In this document: positions 17,693 through 27,001 of the stretch, piece by piece
Layout: each line of letters starts with the position of its first letter
Numbering within the stretch: the first letter of the stretch is position 1
NCBI RefSeq assembly: GCF_040361215.1
Contig: NZ_APND01000001.1
Location: forward strand, 620,001-684,000
Length of the DNA: 64,000 nucleotides
Origin: Salinisphaera dokdonensis
GTDB lineage: Bacteria; Pseudomonadota; Gammaproteobacteria; Nevskiales; Salinisphaeraceae
Direction of reading: 5' to 3'
The notes under the pieces: model-generated
The model's database searches: none
What the model saw: only the letters and a program-made list of their open reading frames with translations
What the model was told of the DNA's origin: nothing
Program-made: the position numbers and the translations under genes

Positions 17693-19414
17693 TTAATGGT
17701 ACAGAGCACGCTTGGGCGCGCTTTGCTGCAACAGACGTGTGCAATCGGCCACGGGCAGACCAGGCGCATAGAAAAAGCCCTGCCCGAACGAGCACTTGTT
17801 CTCTACGAGGAATTGGCGCTGATCGTCGGTTTCGACGCCCTCGGCCACGACCCGCAGACCAAGGCTGGCGCCAAGCGCGATGATCGCCCGTGCCATCGCG
17901 CGATCGCGATTGTTCTCGGTCACGCCTTGCAGGAAACTCAGATCGATCTTGAGCGAATCCACCGGCAGGCGCGTGAGATAACTCAGCGAGGAATAGCCCT
18001 TGCCGAAGTCATCGATCACGACCTGCACACCTAGATCCTTGAGTTGCTCGACCAGCGGATTGGTATCGTTCGGGCCAAGCATCAGCGCATTCTCGGTGAA
18101 CTCGAGCTCCAGCAGCGCCGCCGGCATCGCCAGAGACTCGATGATCTGCTGCACCATCGGCAGAAAATCTTCGTCGCGCGCATGTTGGGACGACACGTTC
18201 ACGGCCAAGACCACATCCGCATCCAGCACCCCTGCATCACGCCAACTCAAATACTGCTGGCAGGCGTTGCTCAGCGCCCACCGCGTGAGCGCGCGAATAC
18301 ACCCGCGCGATTCCGCGAGCGGCACGAATTCCTCGGGCGGGATGGGCCCAAGCCGCGGATGATTCCAGCGTGCCAGGGCTTCAAGGCCGATCACGCGGCC
18401 AGTGCCGAGATCGAACTGGGGCTGATACACCAGATGCAACTCGTTCGCTTCGATCGCTGCCCGCAGCTCATTCTCGAGGCCGACCCGCGCATGTGGCCGG
18501 CCATCCTGTTCGTTATCGAACCAATGCGCCGTGTCACGCCCGCCCTGCTTGGCCAGGTACATGGCCGCATCGGCATTGTTGATCAATGTATCCGCGTCGG
18601 TACCGCTCGCCGGATACATCGCCACGCCAATGGAAATGGTCACGAAGATATCGTGCTCGCCCACCACGATGGGCTTGCGGAAAGCGTCCAGTACCGATTC
18701 GACTAGATCGCGTACAGCCTGTTCGTCGTCGGTATCCAGCACGGCAACGAATTCATCGCCGCCGAGTCGCGCCAGCAGCGGATGGTCGCCGCACTGTGTC
18801 TTCAGACGATTGGCTGAAGTATTCAGCGCTTCGTCGCCGACGCCGTGACCAAGGCTGTCGTTGATTGACTTGAAGCCGTCCAGATCGAAATAGAGCACCG
18901 CGAACGGGCTTCGATCACCTCGTGGTCGCTCGAGCATGTAAGTCAGGCGTTCGAGCAACACCGTGCGATTGAACAGGCCCGTGACCTGGTCATGACGCGC
19001 CAGATAGGTGAATTTTCGCTGGCTCTCGTAGTGCTGCATCGAGTAGCGGATCGTGCGCTCGAGCAGTGTGGCGTTGAGTTCGCCCTTGGGAAGGAATTCG
19101 GCAGCGCCCGCTTCCATCACGGCAAGATCGATCTCGTAGTCGTCGTGCGCGGTGAGCACGACGATCGGCGCGCCAAGCGCGACCGCAGCTGGGCTGCGGA
19201 TCAACTCGAGGCCCGTGTGGCCGTCGAGTTCGTAGTCCAGAAGACAGATATCGAAACTGCCTCGGCGAAGCGCAGCCAACCCGTCGGCATAGGAGCCGGC
19301 CATTGTCAGTTCGTAACGGCTACGCGGCCCCGAACGCAGCAAATCTGCGAGAAGTGAACGATCCTCAGGATCGTTATCCACAATAAGCACACGTACCGTT
19401 CGGGGTTGCGTCAT
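17693..19414 (-). CDS. Response regulator with GGDEF and EAL domains
   Basis: A 573-residue cytoplasmic protein with a receiver domain (residues 5-125, phospho-acceptor Asp60 in DICLLDYELDG), a GGDEF domain (about 140-300, LARLGGDEF at 215-222) and an EAL domain (about 315-560: GLEALARW, EFTENALM, DDFGKGYSSL, KIDLSFL, AEGVE). Both catalytic signatures are intact, so it may both make and break cyclic-di-GMP. The usual RxxD inhibitory site before GGDEF reads GDHP. The EAL active-site residues E, N, DD, K and E all seem present. Paired with the PAS kinase downstream; both sit between thyA and folA. Confidence 0.95.
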   Translation of the reverse strand: MTQPRTVRVLIVDNDPEDRSLLADLLRSGPRSRYELTMAGSYADGLAALRRGSFDICLLDYELDGHTGLELIRSPAAVALGAPIVVLTAHDDYEIDLAVMEAGAAEFLPKGELNATLLERTIRYSMQHYESQRKFTYLARHDQVTGLFNRTVLLERLTYMLERPRGDRSPFAVLYFDLDGFKSINDSLGHGVGDEALNTSANRLKTQCGDHPLLARLGGDEFVAVLDTDDEQAVRDLVESVLDAFRKPIVVGEHDIFVTISIGVAMYPASGTDADTLINNADAAMYLAKQGGRDTAHWFDNEQDGRPHARVGLENELRAAIEANELHLVYQPQFDLGTGRVIGLEALARWNHPRLGPIPPEEFVPLAESRGCIRALTRWALSNACQQYLSWRDAGVLDADVVLAVNVSSQHARDEDFLPMVQQIIESLAMPAALLELEFTENALMLGPNDTNPLVEQLKDLGVQVVIDDFGKGYSSLSYLTRLPVDSLKIDLSFLQGVTENNRDRAMARAIIALGASLGLRVVAEGVETDDQRQFLVENKCSFGQGFFYAPGLPVADCTRLLQQSAPKRALYH

Positions 19415-19662
19415 AGCTCCCGTGCCCAGTCAGCCGAGGTTCAGGGAAGTCTAGCGCAGAATTCGACGCCACGACCGTGCCCCGGTCCGCAAATCTCATA
19501 CATTTGTTCGGCTACTATCGGCCGATCGCCGCAAACCTTGTGAAAACGGTTGAAGCCCATGTTGCTGATATCGCAGGCAAGCCTGCCCTGGGTGCCGAAT
19601 TGGCCGTCTCGATAGTGAAGGTTGCGCCCACCGGCGCAATCCTCGACTAAAGAAGCAAACCC

Positions 19663-19687
19663 GCGGCCGCACCGGCGGCGCGGCCGC
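19663..19687 (-). terminator. Possible terminator downstream of thyA
   Basis: Two copies of the palindrome GCGGCCGC (19663-19670 and 19680-19687) can pair across a 9-nt loop. On the minus strand the stem is followed by GGGTTTGCTTCTTT, a weak T-rich tract. It lies just past the thyA stop. About 250 bp to the left, up to 19415, show no further gene. Confidence 0.4.
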
Positions 19688-19696
19688 CGCCCGCGA

Positions 19697-20515
19697 TCAG
19701 ACCGCGACTGGGGCGCTGATCCGGGCGTGGCTTTCGTAACCCTGCAGACGGATGTCGTCGAAGCCGAACGCGAACAGATCGTCGATCTCGGGATTGAGCC
19801 AAAGCCGCGGCGCGGCCATGGGTGACCGCGTGAGCTGTTCGTCGGTCTGATCGAGATGGTTCAGATAAAGATGCGCGTCGCCGAGGGTATGGACGAAATC
19901 GCCGACCTCGAGATTGCAGACCTGGGCCACCATGTGGGTGAGCAGCGCGTAGGAGGCGATATTGAACGGCACACCGAGAAAGATATCCGCGCTGCGCTGA
20001 TACAACTGGCAGGACAGCCGCCCTTCGGCCACATAGAACTGGAACAACAGGTGGCATGGCGGCAAGGCCATATCGTCGACCTGGGCCGGGTTCCAGGCGG
20101 TCACGATATGCCGGCGTGAGTCCGGGTTGTTCTTGATCGATTCGACGACGCGGGCGAGCTGGTCGACGCTCTCGCCGTTCGGCGCCGGCCAGCTGCGCCA
20201 CTGATAGCCATAAACCGGCCCGAGATCGCCGTTCTCGTCGGCCCACTCGTCCCAGATCCGGACCTTATTGTCCTTGAGATAACCGATATTGGTATCGCCG
20301 GCGATGAACCACAGCAGTTCGTGGATGATCGCGCGCAGGTGCAGTTTTTTGGTGGTCAGCGCGGGGAAACCACGCGAAAGATCGAAACGCATCTGGCGGC
20401 CGAACACGGAGACCGTTCCGGTGCCGGTGCGGTCGGCCTTGCGGGTGCCGTGATCACGCACCTCGCGCATGAGATCGAGATACGGCTGTTCGAGCGGCGT
20501 ATTCGCAGTATTCAT
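19697..20515 (-). CDS. thyA: Thymidylate synthase
   Basis: A 272-residue enzyme converting dUMP to dTMP with methylene-tetrahydrofolate. Landmarks are RTGTGTVSVFGRQMRFDL, LLWFIAGDTNI, the catalytic cysteine in ALPPCHLLFQFYV, QLYQRSADIFLGVPFNIASYA and the dUMP-binding GDAHLYLNHLDQ. The length is close to the E. coli enzyme (264). The ATG overlaps the lgt stop (ATGA), so it is the second gene of an lgt-thyA operon. Confidence 0.98.
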   Translation of the reverse strand: MNTANTPLEQPYLDLMREVRDHGTRKADRTGTGTVSVFGRQMRFDLSRGFPALTTKKLHLRAIIHELLWFIAGDTNIGYLKDNKVRIWDEWADENGDLGPVYGYQWRSWPAPNGESVDQLARVVESIKNNPDSRRHIVTAWNPAQVDDMALPPCHLLFQFYVAEGRLSCQLYQRSADIFLGVPFNIASYALLTHMVAQVCNLEVGDFVHTLGDAHLYLNHLDQTDEQLTRSPMAAPRLWLNPEIDDLFAFGFDDIRLQGYESHARISAPVAV

Positions 20516-21303
20516 GACGTCGCCGCCTCACGACGATAAGCCAAGGCCAGTAGCAGGATGCCGCCGAGGATCATCGGCGTGCACAACACCTGGCCCATGG
20601 TCATCCAGTCAAAGGCGACAAAGCCGAGGAATGCATCCGGCTGGCGGTAGAACTCGGCAAAGAAACGCAGGCAGCCATAGCCGATCAGGAACAGGCCCGA
20701 TACGGCCATGCGCGGCCGCGGCTTGCTCGCAAACCACCACAGGAGTGCGAACAGAACCAGGCCTTCAAGCGCGGCTTCGTAAAGCTCGGACGGATGGCGC
20801 GGCACCATGTCGATGCGCGGATAGACCATCGCCCACGGCACATCGGCCGAACGGCCGATCAACTCGCCGTTGATGAAATTGGCAATACGCCCGAAGAACA
20901 GCCCGACCGGCACGATGGGGGCCACGAAATCGGTGATATCGAAGAACGCTCGATTCGTCGCGCGGGCAAACCAGCCGGCGGCGGCGAACACGCCGAGCAT
21001 GCCGCCGTGGAAAGACATGCCACCCTGCCAGATATAGAACAGCTGCAGCGGATTCTCAAGCAACATGCCGGGCTGGTAGAACAGCATGTAGCCCACGCGC
21101 CCGCCGATCACCACGCCAAGCACGACATAAAACAGGAAATCGCCGACTTCCTCGCGCTGCCACTGGATATGCGCCTGTTTCGTGCGCACGATGCCCAGCC
21201 CCCAGCCGACGAGAAAGCTCAACAAATACATCAGCCCGTACCAGTGAACGGCAAGCGGACCAATGGCAATGGCGACGGGGTCGATATCGGGATGCACGAA
21301 CAT
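20512..21303 (-). CDS. lgt: Prolipoprotein diacylglyceryl transferase
   Basis: A 263-residue inner-membrane enzyme with about seven helices that adds diacylglycerol from phosphatidylglycerol to the lipobox cysteine of prolipoproteins. Diagnostic segments are LHWYGLMYLLSF-like VHWYGLMYLLSFL, GVVIGGRVGYMLFY, GGMSFHGGMLG, and the signature GRIANFINGELIGR with the essential Arg and Asn. The C-terminal half has RHPSELYEA. It heads the lgt-thyA pair, a common gammaproteobacterial arrangement. Confidence 0.98.
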   Translation of the reverse strand: MFVHPDIDPVAIAIGPLAVHWYGLMYLLSFLVGWGLGIVRTKQAHIQWQREEVGDFLFYVVLGVVIGGRVGYMLFYQPGMLLENPLQLFYIWQGGMSFHGGMLGVFAAAGWFARATNRAFFDITDFVAPIVPVGLFFGRIANFINGELIGRSADVPWAMVYPRIDMVPRHPSELYEAALEGLVLFALLWWFASKPRPRMAVSGLFLIGYGCLRFFAEFYRQPDAFLGFVAFDWMTMGQVLCTPMILGGILLLALAYRREAATS

Positions 21304-21370
21304 GGCGACGGATTCTAGCAGGAAGGAGTGACGTCAATTAGTCATTCGGCTTACGGGTGTCTTATGCGCG

Positions 21371-21901
21371 TCAACGCACCCAGGCATACATGAAGACATC
21401 GCGCGGCGTGCCGTCGGCATCGTCGGCGTTGGGCCGCTCGGACCAGCGGCGCAGGCGGCCTTCGCAGACCATGCCGAGCTGCTCGAGAATACGCATGGAT
21501 GCGCGATTGTCGGGATCGCAGCTCGCCCAGATTCGATAGATATCGTCGAGCGAGCGCGCGGCATCGAACACGGCCCGCGCGGCTTCCAGGCCCAGTCCCT
21601 GACCCCATGCGTCGCGCGCCAGCACATAGCCGATCTCGGCGCCCTGCTCGCTGAACACGCAGGCCACGGTGCCGATCGCCCCGAGCGTCTCGTGCTCGAT
21701 CAACCAGCAGTATTCCTCGCCGGACGACCAGCCGGCCGCCACGTCGTCGAGGAAATCGTGGCTATCGTCGAGATCGACATGTCGCGCCCACGTCATGTAA
21801 CGCGCGACTTCGGGATCGTTGGCGAAAGCGAAGATCGCCTCGGCATCGGCCGGCCCCGGCTCGCGCAGAGCGAGGCGGGGCGTCGTCAGCGTATGCGGCA
21901 T
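21371..21901 (-). CDS. GNAT acetyltransferase, RimJ/RimL-like
   Basis: A 176-residue N-acetyltransferase of the Acetyltransf_3 type. It begins TPRLALREPGPADAEAIFAF, has IGYVLARDAWGQGLGLEAARAV (acetyl-CoA binding Q-x-x-G-x-G/A motif) and RASMRILEQLGMVCEGRLR near the C-terminus. Such proteins acetylate N-termini of ribosomal proteins or small amines; the acceptor is unknown here. An ATG at 21901 is chosen over a GTG three codons upstream. Confidence 0.88.
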   Translation of the reverse strand: MPHTLTTPRLALREPGPADAEAIFAFANDPEVARYMTWARHVDLDDSHDFLDDVAAGWSSGEEYCWLIEHETLGAIGTVACVFSEQGAEIGYVLARDAWGQGLGLEAARAVFDAARSLDDIYRIWASCDPDNRASMRILEQLGMVCEGRLRRWSERPNADDADGTPRDVFMYAWVR

Positions 21902-21937
21902 GCTGATCACGGCGGGTAGCGGTCGATCGGCAATCGA

Positions 21938-22873
21938 CTAGAACATGTCCCGCTCGAATTCCTTCTTATAGCGCGCCGCGAACTCGTCCATCGTGAAGCG
22001 ATGGTTCTGGGTACCCGGACGCTCGATCTTTATGGTGCCGATCAGCGACGCAACGCGGCCGATGGTTTCCCAGTCCATGCCCTGCTGCAGGCCATAGATC
22101 AGGCCGGCACGGAAGGCATCGCCGCAGCCGGTCGGGTCGGCCAGCGCGGTCGGCGAACCGGCCGGAATCTCGATACGCTCGCCGTCGGCATAGATCACCG
22201 AGCCTTCGCCGCCCTTGGTCACGATCAGCGCCTTGAGCTGGCCCGCCATCTCTTCGAGCGACAGGCCGGTGCGGTCCAGCATCAGCTGCGACTCGTAGTC
22301 GTTCACCGTCACATAGCTCGCCTGGTCGATGAAGCGCTTGAGCTCCTCGCCATTGAACATCGGCAGGCCCTGGCCCGGATCGAAGATGAAATCGATACCG
22401 GCCTCGGCGAACTGCGCCGCGTGCTGAACCATACCGTCCTTGCCGTCAGGCGAAACGATGCCCAGCGACACGCTGCCATCGGTCGGCACGGTCTGCTCGT
22501 GGGCATGGCCCATCGCGCCCGGGTGGAAGGCGGTGATCTGGTTATCGTCCAGATCGGTAGTGATATAGGCCTGTGCGGTGTAAGCCGTGTCGATCTGCTT
22601 GAGATAGTCGCGGCTGATGCCGTGCTTGTCCATCCAGTCAGCATAGTCGTCGAAGTCGCTGCCGACGGTGCCCATTGGCGCGCCTTCGCCGCCCAACAGC
22701 TTCAGGCTGTAGGCAATATTGCCGGCACAGCCGCCGAACTCACGGCGCATCTCCGGCACCAGGAACGACACGTTCAGCATGTGCACGCGATCCGGCAGGA
22801 TCTCGTTCTTGAAGTGGCCCGTGTAGACCATGATCGTGTCGTAGGCGAAGGATCCGCAGATCAGAGCTGACAT
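21938..22873 (-). CDS. PfkB-family carbohydrate/nucleoside kinase
   Basis: A 311-residue ribokinase-fold kinase. It has EFGGCAGNIAYSLKLLGG (substrate pocket), VNDYESQLML, VTKGGEGSVIY and the PfkB signature DPTGCGDAFRAGLIYGL with the catalytic Asp. The start MSALICGSF is preceded by AAGGAC. Close relatives are usually annotated adenosine kinase or sugar kinase; the long ITTDLDDNQITAFHPGAM stretch is characteristic of that subgroup. It lies downstream of gcvPB in the same direction, separated by about 115 bp. Confidence 0.88.
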   Translation of the reverse strand: MSALICGSFAYDTIMVYTGHFKNEILPDRVHMLNVSFLVPEMRREFGGCAGNIAYSLKLLGGEGAPMGTVGSDFDDYADWMDKHGISRDYLKQIDTAYTAQAYITTDLDDNQITAFHPGAMGHAHEQTVPTDGSVSLGIVSPDGKDGMVQHAAQFAEAGIDFIFDPGQGLPMFNGEELKRFIDQASYVTVNDYESQLMLDRTGLSLEEMAGQLKALIVTKGGEGSVIYADGERIEIPAGSPTALADPTGCGDAFRAGLIYGLQQGMDWETIGRVASLIGTIKIERPGTQNHRFTMDEFAARYKKEFERDMF

Positions 22874-22987
22874 AAATCGTCCTTGTATCTTGTAAAACGC
22901 AGCGCGCACCACGGGGTGGAGCGCGCCGAGATCAGCCGCGCATCATGCCACAGCGGGCCGACGCGACTGTCTGAGCGACGTCTGGAA

Positions 22988-24472
22988 TCAGGCGTCGGCG
23001 GCAGTGGCCGACTCATGCTTGAGATCGAGGTTCTTGGCCGCCGCCACTTCATCGAGCCGGCGCACCGGCAGATTGACAGGCGCGTCTTTCAGCGTCGTGG
23101 CATCGGCCTTGGCCTCGTCCCAGATCGCGACCATGGCCGCCACGAACGCATCCAGCGTCTCCTTGGATTCGCTCTCGGTCGGCTCGATGAGAAAACATTC
23201 CGGCACGAGCAGCGGGAAATAGATCGTCGGCGCATGGAAGCCGTAGTCGAGCAAACGTTTGGCGAAGTCGGTCGCGGTGACGTCCAACTGCTGTTTCTGG
23301 CGCTTGAGAGTGACGATGAACTCGTGGCTGGCGCGCCGATCGGCAAACGCCAGGTCGAAGCCATGTTCACGCAGCCGCGCCATTAGGTAGTTCGAGTTCA
23401 GCGTCGCGAACTCCGCCACCCGCGTCATGCCCTCCGCACCCAGTAGCCGCGCATAGACATAGGCGCGCAGCAGCACGCCGGCATTGCCCATGAAGGCCGA
23501 CAGGCGGCCGATGGTATGCGGCACGTCCTGCTCGGTGAGCCAGCGATAGGTCGCGGCATCACCCTCGCCGTCCTTGCCGACCACCGGGATCGGCATGAAG
23601 TCGCGAAGGCGCTTGCCCACGCCGACCGCGCCGGAACCCGGCCCGCCGCCGCCATGCGGCGTCGAGAATGTCTTGTGCAGATTCATGTGGATGACGTCGA
23701 AGCCCATGTCGCCGGGCCGGACCTTGCCGAGAATGGCGTTGAGATTGGCGCCGTCGTAATACAACAGCCCGCCGGCGCCGTGCACGATCTCGGCGATCTC
23801 GAGGATGTCCTGCTCGAACACCCCGAGCGTGGACGGATTGGTGAGCATGATGCCGGCTGTGCGCTCGGATACCGCACCACGCAACGCGGCGATATCCACG
23901 TCGCCGTCCGAATCGGTCGGGATCTCGACCACCTTGCAGCCGCACATCACGGCGGTGGCCGGGTTCGTGCCGTGCGCCGCGTCTGGCACGAGAATCTCGT
24001 CTCGCGCGGTGTCGCCGCGCGACTCGTGATAGGCCTTGATCATGGCCACGCCGGTGAACTCGCCCTGAGCGCCCGCCATCGGCGTGAGCGAGACCGCGTC
24101 CATGCCGGTCACGGTGGTCAGCATTTCCTGCAGTTCGTACAGGCAGGCAAGCATGCCCTGGCCGTGGCTCGCCGGCGCCAGCGGATGCCGGTTCAGAAAA
24201 CCCGGCAGCGAGGCGAGCGTGTTACAGGCCCGCGGGTTGTGCTTCATCGTGCACGAACCCAACGGATAGAAATGCGTGTCGATCGAGAAGTTAAGCTGCG
24301 ACAGCCGCGTGTAGTGGCGCACCACGTCCATCTCCGAGGCTTCCGGCAGGCCCACGCCCGACTCGCGCCGTAGCGCGGCCGGAATATCGTCGATGGACGG
24401 CGCCTCGGCCGGCGCCTGTGCCAGTGCGCGGCGGCCGGGACGGCTGTGTTCGAAGATCAGCTTTTCGGTCAT
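22988..24472 (-). CDS. gcvPB: Glycine dehydrogenase (decarboxylating) subunit 2
   Basis: A 494-residue PLP-dependent beta subunit of the glycine-cleavage P-protein. It has LGSCTMKHNPR, LTPMAGAQGEFTGV, DAAHGTNPATA, VHMNLHKTFSTPHGGGGPGSG-type sequence with the PLP lysine in HMNLHKTF, and VGKRL. With the alpha subunit it decarboxylates glycine and passes the aminomethyl group to the lipoyl arm of GcvH. The single-chain P-protein of E. coli is split here in two genes, separated by tpx. Confidence 0.97.
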   Translation of the reverse strand: MTEKLIFEHSRPGRRALAQAPAEAPSIDDIPAALRRESGVGLPEASEMDVVRHYTRLSQLNFSIDTHFYPLGSCTMKHNPRACNTLASLPGFLNRHPLAPASHGQGMLACLYELQEMLTTVTGMDAVSLTPMAGAQGEFTGVAMIKAYHESRGDTARDEILVPDAAHGTNPATAVMCGCKVVEIPTDSDGDVDIAALRGAVSERTAGIMLTNPSTLGVFEQDILEIAEIVHGAGGLLYYDGANLNAILGKVRPGDMGFDVIHMNLHKTFSTPHGGGGPGSGAVGVGKRLRDFMPIPVVGKDGEGDAATYRWLTEQDVPHTIGRLSAFMGNAGVLLRAYVYARLLGAEGMTRVAEFATLNSNYLMARLREHGFDLAFADRRASHEFIVTLKRQKQQLDVTATDFAKRLLDYGFHAPTIYFPLLVPECFLIEPTESESKETLDAFVAAMVAIWDEAKADATTLKDAPVNLPVRRLDEVAAAKNLDLKHESATAADA

Positions 24473-24525
24473 GGGGTATTCGGCCCGCCGCTTTCGCTCC
24501 GGGCTGTTCCAAATAGGTTGTGGCT

Positions 24526-25032
24526 TCAGACCTTGAGCGCAGCCAGGGCGTCGTCGTAGTTCGGCTCTTCCGCGATCTCGGCGACCAGTTCGCTATGGAG
24601 CACGGTGTCGTTCTCGTCGGCCACGATCACGGCACGCGCACACAGGCCGGCCATGGGGCCATCGGCGACGAGGACGCCGTAGTCTTCGGCGAAACGCTTG
24701 TCGCGCATCATCGACAGGGTCGTGCCGTTTTCCAGGCCCTCTGCGCTGCAAAAGCGCGCATGAGCGAACGGCAGGTCGGCTGAAATCTGCAGCAGCGCCA
24801 CATTGTCCAGCGCATCGACCTCGGCATTGAAGCGCTTCACCGACAGCGCGCAGGTCGGTGTGTCCATGCTGGGGAAGATATTGAATATCTTGCGCTTGCC
24901 CGAGAAGGACTCGAGGCTCGCATCCCGCAGGTTGGAACCGGTGAGGCTGAAATCGGCCAGTTGGTCGCCTGCAGCGGGCAGCTTGCCGCCGACTTGAACC
25001 GGATTGCCCTTGAGCGTGATCTGCTGGGTCAT
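24526..25032 (-). CDS. tpx: Thiol peroxidase (atypical 2-Cys peroxiredoxin)
   Basis: A 168-residue Tpx. The peroxidatic cysteine is in PSMDTPTCALSVKRFN and the resolving cysteine in HARFCSAEGLEN. The N-terminal QITLKGNPVQVGGKLP is typical. It reduces hydrogen and alkyl hydroperoxides using thioredoxin. It lies between gcvPA and gcvPB with 36-bp and 53-bp gaps in the same direction, so it is probably co-transcribed with glycine cleavage. Confidence 0.97.
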   Translation of the reverse strand: MTQQITLKGNPVQVGGKLPAAGDQLADFSLTGSNLRDASLESFSGKRKIFNIFPSMDTPTCALSVKRFNAEVDALDNVALLQISADLPFAHARFCSAEGLENGTTLSMMRDKRFAEDYGVLVADGPMAGLCARAVIVADENDTVLHSELVAEIAEEPNYDDALAALKV

Positions 25033-25068
25033 GTGAGTCCTTGATTGATCGATGGAATCGATGGATGG

Positions 25069-26454
25069 CTAGGCGACCGACACCGCGGCGTGCGTGCGCA
25101 GCACGTCCGCCAGGACATCGGCATAGGTGTCGAGATCGGCGTCGGTCTTGGTTTCGGTGGCGCAGACGAGCACGGTGTTCTCGAGCGTGTCATAGAACGA
25201 CGCAAGCGCCAGCCCGCCGAACACGCCGCGTTCGGCGAGGGCGTCCAGTACGGCCTGCGCATCGGCGGGCAGCCGCAGCAGGGTTTCGTGGAAACAGACG
25301 CTGTCGAACACACGCTCCACGCCGTCGATCGCGGTGAGCTTTTCAACCAGACGACGCGTGTTGGCGATCGAGGTCGCCGCCACATTCTCCAGCCCCTGGG
25401 CCCCCAGCAGGCTCATGTGGATGGTCGCAGCGGTGACCAGCAGCCCCTGATTGGTGCAGATGTTCGAGGTCGCCTTCGAACGGCGGATGTGCTGCTCGCG
25501 CGGCTGCAGCGTGAGCACATAGCCGGAGCGGCCATCGAGATCCTGTGTGCGGCCGACTACACGGCCGGGCATCTGGCGCACATGCTTCTTGCGACAGCAC
25601 AGAATGCCGAAATACGGCCCACCGGACGCCAGCGGCGCACCCAGCGGCTGGCCTTCGCCAACCACGATATCCGCGCCCTCGCCATTGCCCCAGCGGCCCG
25701 GTTCCTTGAGCACGGCCAGCGACAGCGGATTGACCACGCCGATCGCCAGCGCGCCGTTGTCGTGCGCCCAGTCGGTGAGCGTATCGACATCCTCGAGCGC
25801 GCCGAAGAAATTGGGCTGCGGAATCACCAGCGCGGTGACGTCCTCGCCGGACCAGCGCTCGAGCGCATCGCGGTCGATGGTGCCCTTTGCGGTATCGAAA
25901 TCGATCGATTCGAATGTGATGCCCTGGTTCGCACAGATGTTGTGCGCGACCTGGCGATAGAAAGGGTGCACGCTCGCCGGCATGAGGATGCGCGACGCCT
26001 TCGACTTGCGGTTCGCACGTACCGCCATGAGCACGGCCTCGGCCAGCGCTGAAGCGCCGTCGTAGAGCGAGGCGTTGGCCACGTCCATGCCGGTGAGACC
26101 GGTCATCATGGTCTGGTATTCGTAGACGACCTGCAGGGTGCCCTGGCTGGCTTCCGGCTGGTACGGCGTATAGGCGCTATAGAACTCGCCGCGCGTGGTC
26201 AGCTCCCAGACCGCAGCCGGGATGTGGTGCTCGTAGGCGCCGGCGCCGATGAAACACAGCCCGCCGCTATCTCGGGCCGCGCGCTCGCCCATCAGCCGCG
26301 ATACCGCCTGTTCACTCGCACGGGTCGGAATCGAATCCAGACTGACATCGCGCAGGCGCGGATCGATCTCGTCGAACAGATCGTCGATGTCTTTTACGCC
26401 GATGGCGTCGAGCATCGACCGGATATCGTCTTCGGTATGCGGAATGAAGGGCAT
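25069..26454 (-). CDS. gcvPA: Glycine dehydrogenase (decarboxylating) subunit 1
   Basis: A 461-residue alpha subunit of the split P-protein. It begins PFIPHTEDDIRSMLDAIGV, with FIGAGAYEHHIPAAVW, YTPYQPEASQGTLQ and GMDVANASLYDG, all standard for this subunit. The start at 26454 has GAGG five bases upstream; the longer frame adds 17 residues unlike the family. It works with gcvPB (22988-24472), from which it is separated by tpx. Confidence 0.97.
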   Translation of the reverse strand: MPFIPHTEDDIRSMLDAIGVKDIDDLFDEIDPRLRDVSLDSIPTRASEQAVSRLMGERAARDSGGLCFIGAGAYEHHIPAAVWELTTRGEFYSAYTPYQPEASQGTLQVVYEYQTMMTGLTGMDVANASLYDGASALAEAVLMAVRANRKSKASRILMPASVHPFYRQVAHNICANQGITFESIDFDTAKGTIDRDALERWSGEDVTALVIPQPNFFGALEDVDTLTDWAHDNGALAIGVVNPLSLAVLKEPGRWGNGEGADIVVGEGQPLGAPLASGGPYFGILCCRKKHVRQMPGRVVGRTQDLDGRSGYVLTLQPREQHIRRSKATSNICTNQGLLVTAATIHMSLLGAQGLENVAATSIANTRRLVEKLTAIDGVERVFDSVCFHETLLRLPADAQAVLDALAERGVFGGLALASFYDTLENTVLVCATETKTDADLDTYADVLADVLRTHAAVSVA

Positions 26455-26532
26455 GGTGCCTCGCTGGTCGTTTTCCGGCTGCGCGACGCCGCCCCGCCGG
26501 ATCATCGACCGGCGGGCGGCACGCGCAGCGCG

Positions 26533-26928
26533 CTAGTCTTCTTCGTCCTCGACGATGCCTTCGTAGGTATCGGCATCGAGCAGATTCTCGACCGCGTCCG
26601 GGTCGGAGACGTTGATCTTGAACAGCCAGCCTTCTCCGAACGGGTCTTCGTTGACCAGTTCCGGCGAATCCTCGAGCTGTTCGTTGATCTCGGCGATTTC
26701 ACCGTCGAGCGGCGCATAGATATCGGAGGCCGCTTTCACCGACTCGACCACGGCAACCGCATCACCCGCGCCGACCTTGGTGCCAGTCTCGGGCAGTTCC
26801 ACGAACACCAGATCGCCGAGCGACGACTGCGCGTAGTCGGTAATGCCGACGGTGCAGGTGCCATCGCCGTCGTAATCGATCCATTCGTGGGTCTTGGTGT
26901 AGGACAGATCCTTCGGGATTTCACTCAT
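26533..26928 (-). CDS. gcvH: Glycine cleavage system H protein
   Basis: A 131-residue lipoyl carrier. It has YTKTHEWI, GITDYAQSSLGDLVFVELP, and the lipoylation site in AVVESVKAASDIYAP, with the conserved Lys. The C-terminus is acidic, as usual. It carries the aminomethyl group from the P-protein to GcvT and NADH reduction electrons to the L-protein. The gene sits 73 bp after gcvT and 78 bp before gcvPA. Confidence 0.98.
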   Translation of the reverse strand: MSEIPKDLSYTKTHEWIDYDGDGTCTVGITDYAQSSLGDLVFVELPETGTKVGAGDAVAVVESVKAASDIYAPLDGEIAEINEQLEDSPELVNEDPFGEGWLFKINVSDPDAVENLLDADTYEGIVEDEED

Positions 26929-27001
26929 GGGGCTTTCCTTTAAGCAGAAGTCGCGCGCTGCGCTTTAACAGATGGTCGGTAGAGGCTACTCAGAAAGCCC
27001 C

